A program made the position numbers and the translations under genes. Source: Siphonodentalium dalli (taxonomy: Eukaryota > Mollusca > Scaphopoda > Gadilida > Siphonodentaliidae). From it: DNA of 64,000 nucleotides. Below, piece by piece: positions 23,321-37,810 of this stretch. Under the pieces are notes generated by a model. That model was not told the origin of the DNA and made no database searches. It saw nothing but the letters and a program-made list of their open reading frames with translations. How positions within the stretch are numbered: position 1 is the stretch's first letter; every line of letters starts with the position of its first letter. The DNA lies in NCBI GenBank assembly GCA_032622095.1, contig CP136063.1, positions 32,864,987 to 32,928,986 of the forward strand, in the 5' to 3' direction.

Positions 23321-26300
23321 TATATCCCGGTATAACTATATAATACATGTTACAAAGAGATGGACCATCTTTATATCCCGGTATAACTATATAATACATG
23401 TTACAAAGAGATAGACCATCTTTATACCCCGGTAACTATATAATACATGTTACAAAGAGATAGACCATCTTTATACCCCGGTAGCTATATAATACATGTT
23501 ACAAAGAGATGGACCATCTTTATATCCCGGTATAACTATATAATACATGTTACAAAGAGATGAACCATCTTTATATCCCGGTATAACTATATAATACATG
23601 TTACAAAGAGATAGACCATCTTTATATCCCGGTAGCTATATAATACATGTTATAAAGAGATAGACCATCTTTATATCCCGGTATAACTATATAATACATG
23701 TTACAAAGAGATAGACCATCTTTATATCCCGATAACTATATAATACATGTTACAAAGAGATAAACCATCTTTATATCCCGGTAGCTATATAATACATGTT
23801 ACAAAGAGATAGACCATCTTTATATCCCGGTAACTATATAATACATGTTACAAAGAGACAGACCATCTTTATATCCCGGTATAGCTATATAATACATGTT
23901 ACAAAGAGATAAACCATCTTTATATCCCGGTAACTATATAATACATGTTACAAAGAGATGGACCATCTTTATATCCCGGTAGCTATATAATACATGTTAC
24001 AAAGAGATAGACCATCTTTATATCCCGGTAGCTATATAATACATGTTACAAAGAGATAGACCATCTTTATATCCCGGTATAACTATATAATACATGTTAC
24101 AAAGAGATAGACCATCTTTATATCCCGGTAACTATATAATACATGTTACAAAGAGACAGACCATCTTTATATCCCGGTATAGCTATATAATACATGTTAC
24201 AAAGAGATAGACCATCTTTATATCCCGGTATAACTATATAAAACATGTTACAAAGAGATAGACCATCTTTATATCCCGGTAACTATATAATACATGTTAC
24301 AAAGAGATAAACCATCTTTATATCCCGGTAGCTATATAATACATGTTACAAAGAGATAGACCATCTTTATATCCCGGTAACTATATAATACATGTTACAA
24401 AGAGACAGACCATCTTTATATCCCGGTATAGCTATATAATACATGTTACAAAGAGATAAACCATCTTTATATCCCGGTAACTATATAATACATGTTACAA
24501 AGAGATAGACCATTTTTATATCCCGGTAGCTATATAATACATGTTACAAAGAAATAGACCATCTTTATATCCCGGTAGCTATATAATACATGTTACAAAG
24601 AGATAGACCATCTTTATATCCCGGTATAACTATATAATACATGTTACAAAGAGATAGACCATCTTTATATCCCGGTAACTATATAATACATGTTACAAAG
24701 AGACAGACCATCTTTATATCCCGGTATAGCTATATAATACATGTTACAAAGAGATAGACCATCTTTATATCCCGGTATAACTATATAATACTTGTTACAA
24801 AGAGATAGACCATCTTTATATCCCGGTATAACTATATAATACATGTTACAAAGAGATAGACCATCTTTATACCCCGGTAACTATATAATACATGTTACAA
24901 AGAGACAGACCATCTTTATATCCCGGTATAGCTATATAATACATGTTACAAAGAGATAGACCATCTTTATATCCCGGTAGCTATATAATACATGTTACAA
25001 AGAGATAGACCATCTTTATATCCCGGTATAACTATATAATACATGTTACAAAGAGATAGACTATCTTTATATCCCGGTAACTATATAATACATGTTACAA
25101 AGAGACAGACCATCTTTATATCCCGGTATAGCTACATAATACATGTTACAAAGAGATGGACTATCTTTATATCCCGGTAACTATATAATACATGTTACAA
25201 AGAGACAGACCATCTTTATACCCCGGTAACTATATAATACATGTTAACAAAGGTATGGATCATCTTTATATCCCGGTAACTATATAATACATGTTACAAA
25301 GAGATAGACCATCTTTATATCCCGGTAGCTATATAATACATGTTACAAAGAGATAGACCATCTTTATATCCCGGTAGCTATATAATACATGTTACAAAGA
25401 GATAGACCATCTTTATATCCCGGTATAGCTATATAATACATGTTACAAAGAGATAGACCATCTTTATATCCCGGTAACTATATAATACATGTTACAAAGA
25501 GATGGACCATCTTTATACCCCGGTATAGCTATATAATACATGTTACAAAGAGATAGACCATCTTTATACCCCGGTAGCTATATAATACATGTTACAAAGA
25601 GATAAACCATCTTTATACCCCGGTATAACTATATAATACATGTTAACAAAGAGACAGACCATCTTTATATCCCGGTAGCTATATAATACATGTTACAAAG
25701 AGATGGACCATCTTTATACCCCGGTAACTATATAATACATGTTACAAAGAGATAGACCATCTTTATACCCCGGTATAGCTATATAATACATGTTACAAAG
25801 AGATGGACCATCTTTATACCCCGGTATAGCTATATAATACATGTTACAAAGAGATGGACCATCTTTATACCCCGGTATAGCTATATAATACATGTTACAA
25901 AGAGATAGACCATCTGTATACCCCGGTAACTATATAATACATGTTACAAAGAGATAGACCATCTGTATACCCCGGTAACTATATAATACATGTTACAAAG
26001 AGACAGACCATCTTTATATCCCGGTAACTATATAATACATGTTACAAACAGATGGACCATCTTTATATCCCGGTATAACTATATAATACATGTTACAAAG
26101 AGACAGACCATCTTTATATCCCGGTCTAACTATATAATACATGTTACAAAGAGATAGACCATCTTTATACCCCGGTATAACTATATAATACATGTTACAA
26201 AGAGATAGACCATCTTTATATCCCGGTAGCTATATAATACATGTTACAAAGAGATGGACCATCTTTATTCCCCGGTAGCTATATAATACATGTTACAAAG

Positions 26301-29300
26301 AGATAGACCATCTTTATATCCCGGTATAACTATATAATACATGTTACAAAGAGATAGACCATCTTTATACCCCGGTAACTATATAATACATGTTAACAAA
26401 GAGATGGACCATCTTTATACCCCGGTAGCTATATAATACATGTTACAACGAGATAGACCATCTTTATATCCCGGTAACTATATAATACATGTTATAAAGA
26501 GATAAACCATCTTTATATCCCGGTAACTATATAATACATGTTACAAAGAGATAGACCATCTTTATATCCCGGTAGCTATATAATACATGTTACAAAGAGA
26601 TGGACCATCTTTATACCCCGGTAGCTATATAATACATGTTACAAAGAGATAGACCATCTTTATATCCCGGTAACTATATAATACATGTTACAAAGAGATA
26701 GACCATCTTTATATCCCGGTAGCTATATAATACATGTTACAAAGAGATAAACCATCTTTATACCCCGGTAACTATATAATACATGTTTCAAAGAGACAGA
26801 CCATCTTTATACCCCGGTATAGCTATATAATACATGTTACAAAGAGATAGACCATCTTTATATCCCGGTAACTATATAATACATGTTACAAAGAGATGGA
26901 CCATCTTTATATCCCGGTAGCTATATAATACATGTTACAAAGAGATAGACCATCTTTATACCCCGGTAACTATATAATACATGTTACAAAGAGATGGACC
27001 ATCTTTATATCCCGGTATAACTGTATAATACATGTTACAAAGAGATAGACCATCTTTATATCCCGGTATAGCTATATAATACATGTTACAAAGAGATAGA
27101 CCATCTTTATACACCGGTATAGCTATATAATACATGTTACAAAGAGATGGACCATCTTTATATCCCGGTAGCTATATAATACATGTTACAAAGAGATAGA
27201 CCATCTTTATACCCCGGTATAGCTATATAATACATGTTACAAAGAGATAGAACATCTTTATATCCCGGTAACTATATAATACATGTTACAAAGAGATAGA
27301 CCATCTTTATATCCCGGTAGCTATATAATACATGTTACAAAGAGATGGACCATCTTTATATCCCGGTTTAACTATATAATACATGTTATAAAGAGATACA
27401 CCATCTTTATATCCCGGTATAACTATATAATACATGTTACAAAGAGATAGACCATCTTTATATCCCGGTAACTATATAATACATGTTACAAAGAGATAGA
27501 CCATCTTTATATCCCGGTAACTATATAATACATGTTACAAAGAGATAGACCATATTTATACCCCGGTATAGCTATATAATACATGTTACAAAGAGATAGA
27601 CCATCTTTATATCCCGGTAACTATATAATACATGTTACAAAGAGATAGACCATCTTTATATCCCGGTAGCTATATAATACATGTTACAAAGAGATAGACC
27701 ATCTTTATATCCCGGTAGCTATATAACACATGTTACAAAGAGATATACCATCTTTATATCCCGGTATAACTGTATAATACATGTTACAAAGAGATAGACC
27801 ATCTTTATATCCCGGTAGCTATATAATACATGTTACAAAGAGATAGACCATCTTTATACCCCGGTAGCTATATAATACATGTTACAAAGAGATAAACCAT
27901 CTTTATACCCCGGTATAACTATATAATACATGTTAACAAAGAGACAGACCATCTTTATATCCCGGTAGCTATATAATACATGTTACAAAGAGATGGACCA
28001 TCTTTATACCCCGGTAACTATATAATACATGTTACAAAGAGATAGACCATCTTTATACCCCGGTATAGCTATATAATACATGTTACAAAGAGATGGACCA
28101 TCTTTATACCCCGGTATAGCTATATAATACATGTTACAAAGAGATAGACCATCTTTATACCCCGGTAACTATATAATACATGTTACAAAGAGATAGACCA
28201 TCTTTATATCCCGGTATAACTATATAATACATGTTACAAAGAGATAGACCATCTTTATACCCCGCTAACTATATAATACACGTTTACAAAGAGATGGACC
28301 ATCTTTATATCCCGGTATAACTATATAATACATGTTACAAAGAGATGGACCATCTTTATATCCCGGTATAACTATATAATACATGTTACAAAGAGATAGA
28401 CCATCTTTATACCCCGGTAACTATATAATACATGTTACAAAGAGATAGACCATCTTTATACTCCGGTAGCTATATAATACATGTTACAAAGAGATAGACC
28501 ATCTTTATATCCCGGTATAACTATATAATACATGTTACAAAGAGATAGACCATCTTTATACCCCGGTAACTATATAATACATGTTACAAAGAGATAGACC
28601 ATCTTTATATCCCGGTATAACTATATAATACATGTTACAAAGAGATAGACCATCTTTATACCCCGCTAACTATATAATACACGTTTACAAAGAGATGGAC
28701 CATCTTTATATCCCGGTATAACTATATAATACATGTTACAAAGAGATGGACCATCTTTATATCCCGGTATAACTATATAATACATGTTACAAAGAGATAG
28801 ACCATCTTTATACCCCGGTAACTATATAATACATGTTACAAAGAGATAGACCATCTTTATACCCCGGTAGCTATATAATACATGTTACAAAGAGATGGAC
28901 CATCTTTATATCCCGGTATAACTATATAATACATGTTACAAAGAGATGGACCATCTTTATATCCCGGTATAACTATATAATACATGTTACAAAGAGATAG
29001 ACCATCTTTATATCCCGGTAGCTATATAATACATGTTATAAAGAGATAGACCATCTTTATATCCCGGTATAACTATATAATACATGTTACAAAGAGATAG
29101 ACCATCTTTATATCCCGATAACTATATAATACATGTTACAAAGAGATAAACCATCTTTATATCCCGGTAGCTATATAATACATGTTACAAAGAGATAGAC
29201 CATCTTTATATCCCGGTAACTATATAATACATGTTACAAAGAGACAGACCATCTTTATATCCCGGTATAGCTATATAATACATGTTACAAAGAGATAAAC

Positions 29301-32300
29301 CATCTTTATATCCCGGTAACTATATAATACATGTTACAAAGAGATGGACCATCTTTATATCCCGGTAGCTATATAATACATGTTACAAAGAGATAGACCA
29401 TCTTTATATCCCGGTAGCTATATAATACATGTTACAAAGAGATAGACCATCTTTATATCCCGGTATAACTATATAATACATGTTACAAAGAGATAGACCA
29501 TCTTTATATCCCGGTAACTATATAATACATGTTACAAAGAGACAGACCATCTTTATATCCCGGTATAGCTATATAATACATGTTACAAAGAGATAGACCA
29601 TCTTTATATCCCGGTATAACTATATAAAACATGTTACAAAGAGATAGACCATCTTTATATCCCGGTAACTATATAATACATGTTACAAAGAGATAAACCA
29701 TCTTTATATCCCGGTAGCTATATAATACATGTTACAAAGAGATAGACCATCTTTATATCCCGGTAACTATATAATACATGTTACAAAGAGACAGACCATC
29801 TTTATATCCCGGTATAGCTATATAATACATGTTACAAAGAGATAAACCATCTTTATATCCCGGTAACTATATAATACATGTTACAAAGAGATAGACCATT
29901 TTTATATCCCGGTAGCTATATAATACATGTTACAAAGAAATAGACCATCTTTATATCCCGGTAGCTATATAATACATGTTACAAAGAGATAGACCATCTT
30001 TATATCCCGGTATAACTATATAATACATGTTACAAAGAGATAGACCATCTTTATATCCCGGTAACTATATAATACATGTTACAAAGAGACAGACCATCTT
30101 TATATCCCGGTATAGCTATATAATACATGTTACAAAGAGATAGACCATCTTTATATCCCGGTATAACTATATAATACTTGTTACAAAGAGATAGACCATC
30201 TTTATATCCCGGTATAACTATATAATACATGTTACAAAGAGATAGACCATCTTTATACCCCGGTAACTATATAATACATGTTACAAAGAGACAGACCATC
30301 TTTATATCCCGGTATAGCTATATAATACATGTTACAAAGAGATAGACCATCTTTATATCCCGGTAGCTATATAATACATGTTACAAAGAGATAGACCATC
30401 TTTATATCCCGGTATAACTATATAATACATGTTACAAAGAGATAGACTATCTTTATATCCCGGTAACTATATAATACATGTTACAAAGAGACAGACCATC
30501 TTTATATCCCGGTATAGCTACATAATACATGTTACAAAGAGATGGACTATCTTTATATCCCGGTAACTATATAATACATGTTACAAAGAGACAGACCATC
30601 TTTATACCCCGGTAACTATATAATACATGTTAACAAAGGTATGGATCATCTTTATATCCCGGTAACTATATAATACATGTTACAAAGAGATAGACCATCT
30701 TTATATCCCGGTAGCTATATAATACATGTTACAAAGAGATAGACCATCTTTATATCCCGTTAGCTATATAATACATGTTACAAAGAGATAGACCATCTTT
30801 ATATCCCGGTATAGCTATATAATACATGTTACAAAGAGATAGACCATCTTTATATCCCGGTAACTATATAATACATGTTACAAAGAGATGGACCATCTTT
30901 ATACCCCGGTATAGCTATATAATACATGTTACAAAGAGATAGACCATCTTTATACCCCGGTAGCTATATAATACATGTTACAAAGAGATAAACCATCTTT
31001 ATACCCCGGTATAACTATATAATACATGTTAACAAAGAGACAGACCATCTTTATATCCCGGTAGCTATATAATACATGTTACAAAGAGATGGACCATCTT
31101 TATACCCCGGTAACTATATAATACATGTTACAAAGAGATAGACCATCTTTATACCCCGGTATAGCTATATAATACATGTTACAAAGAGATGGACCATCTT
31201 TATACCCCGGTATAGCTATATAATACATGTTACAAAGAGATGGACCATCTTTATACCCCGGTATAGCTATATAATACATGTTACAAAGAGATAGACCATC
31301 TGTATACCCCGGTAACTATATAATACATGTTACAAAGAGATAGACCATCTGTATACCCCGGTAACTATATAATACATGTTACAAAGAGACAGACCATCTT
31401 TATATCCCGGTAACTATATAATACATGTTACAAACAGATGGACCATCTTTATATCCCGGTATAACTATATAATACATGTTACAAAGAGACAGACCATCTT
31501 TATATCCCGGTCTAACTATATAATACATGTTACAAAGAGATAGACCATCTTTATACCCCGGTATAACTATATAATACATGTTACAAAGAGATAGACCATC
31601 TTTATATCCCGGTAGCTATATAATACATGTTACAAAGAGATGGACCATCTTTATTCCCCGGTAGCTATATAATACATGTTACAAAGAGATAGACCATCTT
31701 TATATCCCGGTATAACTATATAATACATGTTACAAAGAGATAGACCATCTTTATACCCCGGTAACTATATAATACATGTTAACAAAGAGATGGACCATCT
31801 TTATACCCCGGTAGCTATATAATACATGTTACAACGAGATAGACCATCTTTATATCCCGGTAACTATATAATACATGTTATAAAGAGATAAACCATCTTT
31901 ATATCCCGGTAACTATATAATACATGTTACAAAGAGATAGACCATCTTTATATCCCGGTAGCTATATAATACATGTTACAAAGAGATGGACCATCTTTAT
32001 ACCCCGGTAGCTATATAATACATGTTACAAAGAGATAGACCATCTTTATATCCCGGTAACTATATAATACATGTTACAAAGAGATAGACCATCTTTATAT
32101 CCCGGTAGCTATATAATACATGTTACAAAGAGATAAACCATCTTTATACCCCGGTAACTATATAATACATGTTTCAAAGAGACAGACCATCTTTATACCC
32201 CGGTATAGCTATATAATACATGTTACAAAGAGATAGACCATCTTTATATCCCGGTAACTATATAATACATGTTACAAAGAGATGGACCATCTTTATATCC

Positions 32301-33526
32301 CGGTAGCTATATAATACATGTTACAAAGAGATAGACCATCTTTATACCCCGGTAACTATATAATACATGTTACAAAGAGATGGACCATCTTTATATCCCG
32401 GTATAACTGTATAATACATGTTACAAAGAGATAGACCATCTTTATATCCCGGTATAGCTATATAATACATGTTACAAAGAGATAGACCATCTTTATACAC
32501 CGGTATAGCTATATAATACATGTTACAAAGAGATGGACCATCTTTATATCCCGGTAGCTATATAATACATGTTACAAAGAGATAGACCATCTTTATACCC
32601 CGGTATAGCTATATAATACATGTTACAAAGAGATAGAACATCTTTATATCCCGGTAACTATATAATACATGTTACAAAGAGATAGACCATCTTTATATCC
32701 CGGTAGCTATATAATACATGTTACAAAGAGATGGACCATCTTTATATCCCGGTTTAACTATATAATACATGTTATAAAGAGATACACCATCTTTATATCC
32801 CGGTATAACTATATAATACATGTTACAAAGAGATAGACCATCTTTATATCCCGGTAACTATATAATACATGTTACAAAGAGATAGACCATCTTTATATCC
32901 CGGTAACTATATAATACATGTTACAAAGAGATAGACCATATTTATACCCCGGTATAGCTATATAATACATGTTACAAAGAGATAGACCATCTTTATATCC
33001 CGGTAACTATATAATACATGTTACAAAGAGATAGACCATCTTTATATCCCGGTAGCTATATAATACATGTTACAAAGAGATAGACCATCTTTATATCCCG
33101 GTAGCTATATAACACATGTTACAAAGAGATATACCATCTTTATATCCCGGTATAACTGTATAATACATGTTACAAAGAGATAGACCATCTTTATATCCCG
33201 GTAGCTATATAATACATGTTACAAAGAGATAGACCATCTTTATACCCCGGTAGCTATATAATACATGTTACAAAGAGATAAACCATCTTTATACCCCGGT
33301 ATAACTATATAATACATGTTAACAAAGAGACAGACCATCTTTATATCCCGGTAGCTATATAATACATGTTACAAAGAGATGGACCATCTTTATACCCCGG
33401 TAACTATATAATACATGTTACAAAGAGATAGACCATCTTTATACCCCGGTATAGCTATATAATACATGTTACAAAGAGATGGACCATCTTTATACCCCGG
33501 TATAGCTATATAATACATGTTACAAA
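22790..33526. repeat. Satellite zone 4: 5386-bp tandem duplication
   Basis: About 22790-28140 is repeated at about 28176-33526 with a constant 5386-bp offset. Rare markers all keep this spacing: cttgtt at 24791/30177, aggtatggat at 25251/30637, ccatctgtata around 25910/31296, attcccc at 26267/31653, and atagaccata at 27545/32931. Only a few substitutions were noticed (for example near 22885, 23552 and 30750) and no net indel. Confidence 0.95.
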
Positions 33527-35350
33527 GAGATGGACCATCTTTATACCCCGGTATAGCTATATAATACATGTTACAAAGAGATAGACCATCTGTATACCCC
33601 GGTAACTATATAATACATGTTACAAAGAGATAGACCATCTGTATACCCCGGTAACTATATAATACATGTTACAAAGAGACAGACCATCTTTATATCCCGG
33701 TAACTATATAATACATATTACAAACAGATGGACCATCTTTATATCCCGGTATAACTATATAATACATGTTACAAAGAGACAGACCATCTTTATATCCCGG
33801 TCTAACTATATAATACATGTTACAAAGAGATAGACCATCTTTATACCCCGGTATAACTATATAATACATGTTACAAAGAGATAGACCATCTTTATATCCC
33901 GGTAGCTATATAATACATGTTACAAAGAGATGGACCATCTTTATACCCCGGTAGCTATATAATACATGTTACAAAGAGATAGACCATCTTTATATCCCGG
34001 TATAACTATATAATACATGTTACAAAGAGATAGACCATCTTTATACCCCGGTAACTATATAATACATGTTAACAAAGAGATGGACCATCTTTATACCCCG
34101 GTAGCTATATAATACATGTTACAAAGAGATAGACCATCTTTATATCCCGGTAACTATATAATACATGTTATAAAGAGATAAACCATCTTTATATCCCGGT
34201 AACTATATAATACATGTTACAAAGAGATAGACCATCTTTATATCCCGGTAGCTATATAATACATGTTACAAAGAGATGGACCATCTTTATACCCCGGTAG
34301 CTATATAATACATGTTACAAAGAGATAGACCATCTTTATATCCCGGTAACTATATAATACATGTTACAAAGAGATAGACCATCTTTATATCCCGGTAGCT
34401 ATATAATACATGTTACAAAGAGATAAACCATCTTTATACCCCGGTAACTATATAATACATGTTACAAAGAGACAGACCATCTTTATACCCCGGTATAGCT
34501 ATATAATACATGTTACAAAGAGATAGACCATCTTTATATCCCGGTAACTATATAATACATGTTACAAAGAGATGGACCATCTTTATATCCCGGTAGCTAT
34601 ATAATACATGTTACAAAGAGATAGACCATCTTTATACCCCGGTAACTATATAATACATGTTACAAAGAGATGGACCATCTTTATATCCCGGTATAACTGT
34701 ATAATACATGTTACAAAGAGATAGACCATCTTTATATCCCGGTATAGCTATATAATACATGTTACAAAGAGATAGACCATCTTTATACACCGGTATAGCT
34801 ATATAATACATGTTACAACGAGATGGACCATCTTTATATCCCGGTAGCTATATAATACATGTTACAAAGAGATAGACCATCTTTATACCCCGGTATAGCT
34901 ATATAATACATGTTACAAAGAGATAGAACATCTTTATATCCCGGTAACTATATAATACATGTTACAAAGAGATAGACCATCTTTATATCCCGGTAGCTAT
35001 ATAATACATGTTACAAAGAGATGGACCATCTTTATATCCCGGTTTAACTATATAATACATGTTATAAAGAGATACACCATCTTTATATCCCGGTATAACT
35101 ATATAATACATGTTACAAAGAGATAGACCATCTTTATATCCCGGTAACTATATAATACATGTTACAAAGAGATAGACCATCTTTATATCCCGGTAACTAT
35201 ATAATACATGTTACAAAGAGATAGACCATATTTATACCCCGGTATAGCTATATAATACATGTTACAAAGAGATAGACCATCTTTATATCCCGGTAACTAT
35301 ATAATACATGTTACAAAGAGATAGACCATCTTTATATCCCGGTAGCTATA
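30930..35350. repeat. Satellite zone 5: 2290-bp tandem repeat
   Basis: 30930-33060 recurs at 33220-35350 with an offset of 2290 bp (tagctatata at 30961/33251, catctgtata at about 31297/33587, atagaccata at 32931/35221). Because the first block is also part of the 5386-bp duplication, its ancestor is present at about 25.5-27.8 kb too, giving three near-identical copies. Confidence 0.92.
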
Positions 35351-37810
35351 TAACACATGTTACAGAGAGATATACCATCTTTATATCCCGGTATAACTAT
35401 ATAATACATGTTACAAAGAGATAGACCATCTTTATATCCCGGTAGCTATATAATACATGTTACAAAGAGATAGACCATCTTTATATCCCGGTAACTATAT
35501 AATACATGTTACAAAGAGATAAACCATCTTTATATCCCGGTAGCTATATAATACATGTTAACAAAGAGATGGACCATCTTTATATCCCGGTAGCTATATA
35601 ATACATGTTACAAAGAGATGGACCATCTTTATATCCCGGTAGCTATATAATACATGTTAACAAAGAGATAAACCATCTTTATATCCCGGTAGCTATATAA
35701 TACATGTTACAAAGAGATAAACCATCTTTATATCCCGGTAGCTATATAATACATGTTAACAAAGAGATAAACCATCTTTATATCCCGGTAGCTATATAAT
35801 ACATGTTACAAAGAGATAGACCATCTTTATATACCGGTTTAACTATATAATACATGTTAACAAAGAGATAAACCATCTTTATATCCCGGTAGCTATATAA
35901 TACATGTTACAAAGAGATAGACCATCTTTATATCCCGGTAGCTATATAACACATGTTACAAAGAGATATACCATCTTTATATCCCGGTAGCTATATAATA
36001 CATGTTACAAAGAGATAGACCATCTTTATATCCCGGTAACTATATAATACATGTTACAAAGAGATAAACCATCTTTATATCCCGGTAACTATATAATACA
36101 TGTTATAAAGAGATAGACCATCTTTATACCCCGGTAACTATATAATACATGTTACAAAGAGACAGACCATCTTTATACCCCGGTATAGCTATATAATACA
36201 TGTTACAAAGAGATAGACCATCTTTATATCCCGGTAACTATATAATACATGTTACAAAGAGATGGACCATCTTTATATCCCGGTAGCTATATAATACATG
36301 TTACAAAGAGATAGACCATCTTTATACCCCGGTAACTATATAATACATGTTACAAAGAGATGGACCATCTTTATATCCCGGTATAACTGTATAATACATG
36401 TTACAAAGAGATAGACCATCTTTATATCCCGGTATAGCTATATAATACATGTTACAAAGAGATAGACCATCTTTATACACCGGTATAACTATATAATACA
36501 TGTTACAAAGAGATGGACCATCTTTATACCCCGGTATAGCTATATAATACATGTTACAAAGAGATATAACATCTTTATATCCCGGTAACTATATAATACA
36601 TGTTACAAAGAGATAGACCATCTTTATATCCCGGTAGCTATATAATACATGTTACAAAGAGATGGACCATCTTTATATCCCGGTTTAACTATATAATACA
36701 TGTTATAAAGAGATACACCATCTTTATATCCCGGTATAACTATATAATACATGTTACAAAGAGATAGACCATCTTTATATCCCGGTAACTATATAATACA
36801 TGTTACAAAGAGATAGACCATCTTTATATCCCGGTAACTATATAATACATGTTACAAAGAGATAGACCATATTTATACCCCGGTATAGCTATATAATACA
36901 TGTTACAAAGAGATAGACCATCTTTATATCCCGGTAACTATATAATACATGTTACAAAGAGATAGACCATCTTTATATCCCGGTAGCTATATAATACATG
37001 TTACAAAGAGATAGACCATCTTTATATCCCGGTAGCTATATAACACATGTTACAAAGAGATATACCATCTTTATATCCCGGTATAACTATATAATACATG
37101 TTACAAAGAGATAGACCATCTTTATATCCCGGTAGCTATATAATACATGTTACAAAGAGATAGACCATCTTTATATCCCGGTAACTATATAATACATGTT
37201 ACAAAGAGATAAACCATCTTTATATCCCGGTAGCTATATAATACATGTTAACAAAGAGATGGACCATCTTTATATCCCGGTAGCTATATAATACATGTTA
37301 CAAAGAGATGGACCATCTTTATATCCCGGTAGCTATATAATACATGTTAACAAAGAGATAAACCATCTTTATATCCCGGTAGCTATATAATACATGTTAC
37401 AAAGAGATAAACCATCTTTATATCCCGGTAGCTATATAATACATGTTAACAAAGAGATAAACCATCTTTATATCCCGGTAGCTATATAATACATGTTACA
37501 AAGAGATAGACCATCTTTGTATACCGGTATAACTATATAATACATGTTAACAAAGAGATAAACCATCTTTATATCCCGGTAGCTATATAATACATGTTAC
37601 AAAGAGATAGACCATCTTTATATCCCGGTAGCTATATAACACATGTTACAAAGAGATATACCATCTTTATATCCCGGTAGCTATATAATACATGTTACAA
37701 AGAGATAGACCCTCTTTATATCCCGGTAACTATATAATACATGTTACAAAGAGATAAACCATTTTTATATCCCGGTAACTATATAATACATGTTATAAAG
37801 AGATAGACCA
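34430..37810. repeat. Satellite zone 6: ~1690-bp tandem repeat
   Basis: About 34430-36110 recurs at about 36120-37810 with an offset of 1690 bp (ataccggt at 35831/37521, gtataactgt near 34690/36380). In the middle the offset drops by about one monomer and then returns, showing loss and gain of single monomers after duplication. Confidence 0.85.

Noticed and set aside
12881-36552. Minus-strand 66-76-codon frames with a repeated NMYYI..GYKDG pattern
   Set aside because: These arise mainly where consecutive monomers are 51 bp (17 codons). Other monomer lengths break the frame immediately.
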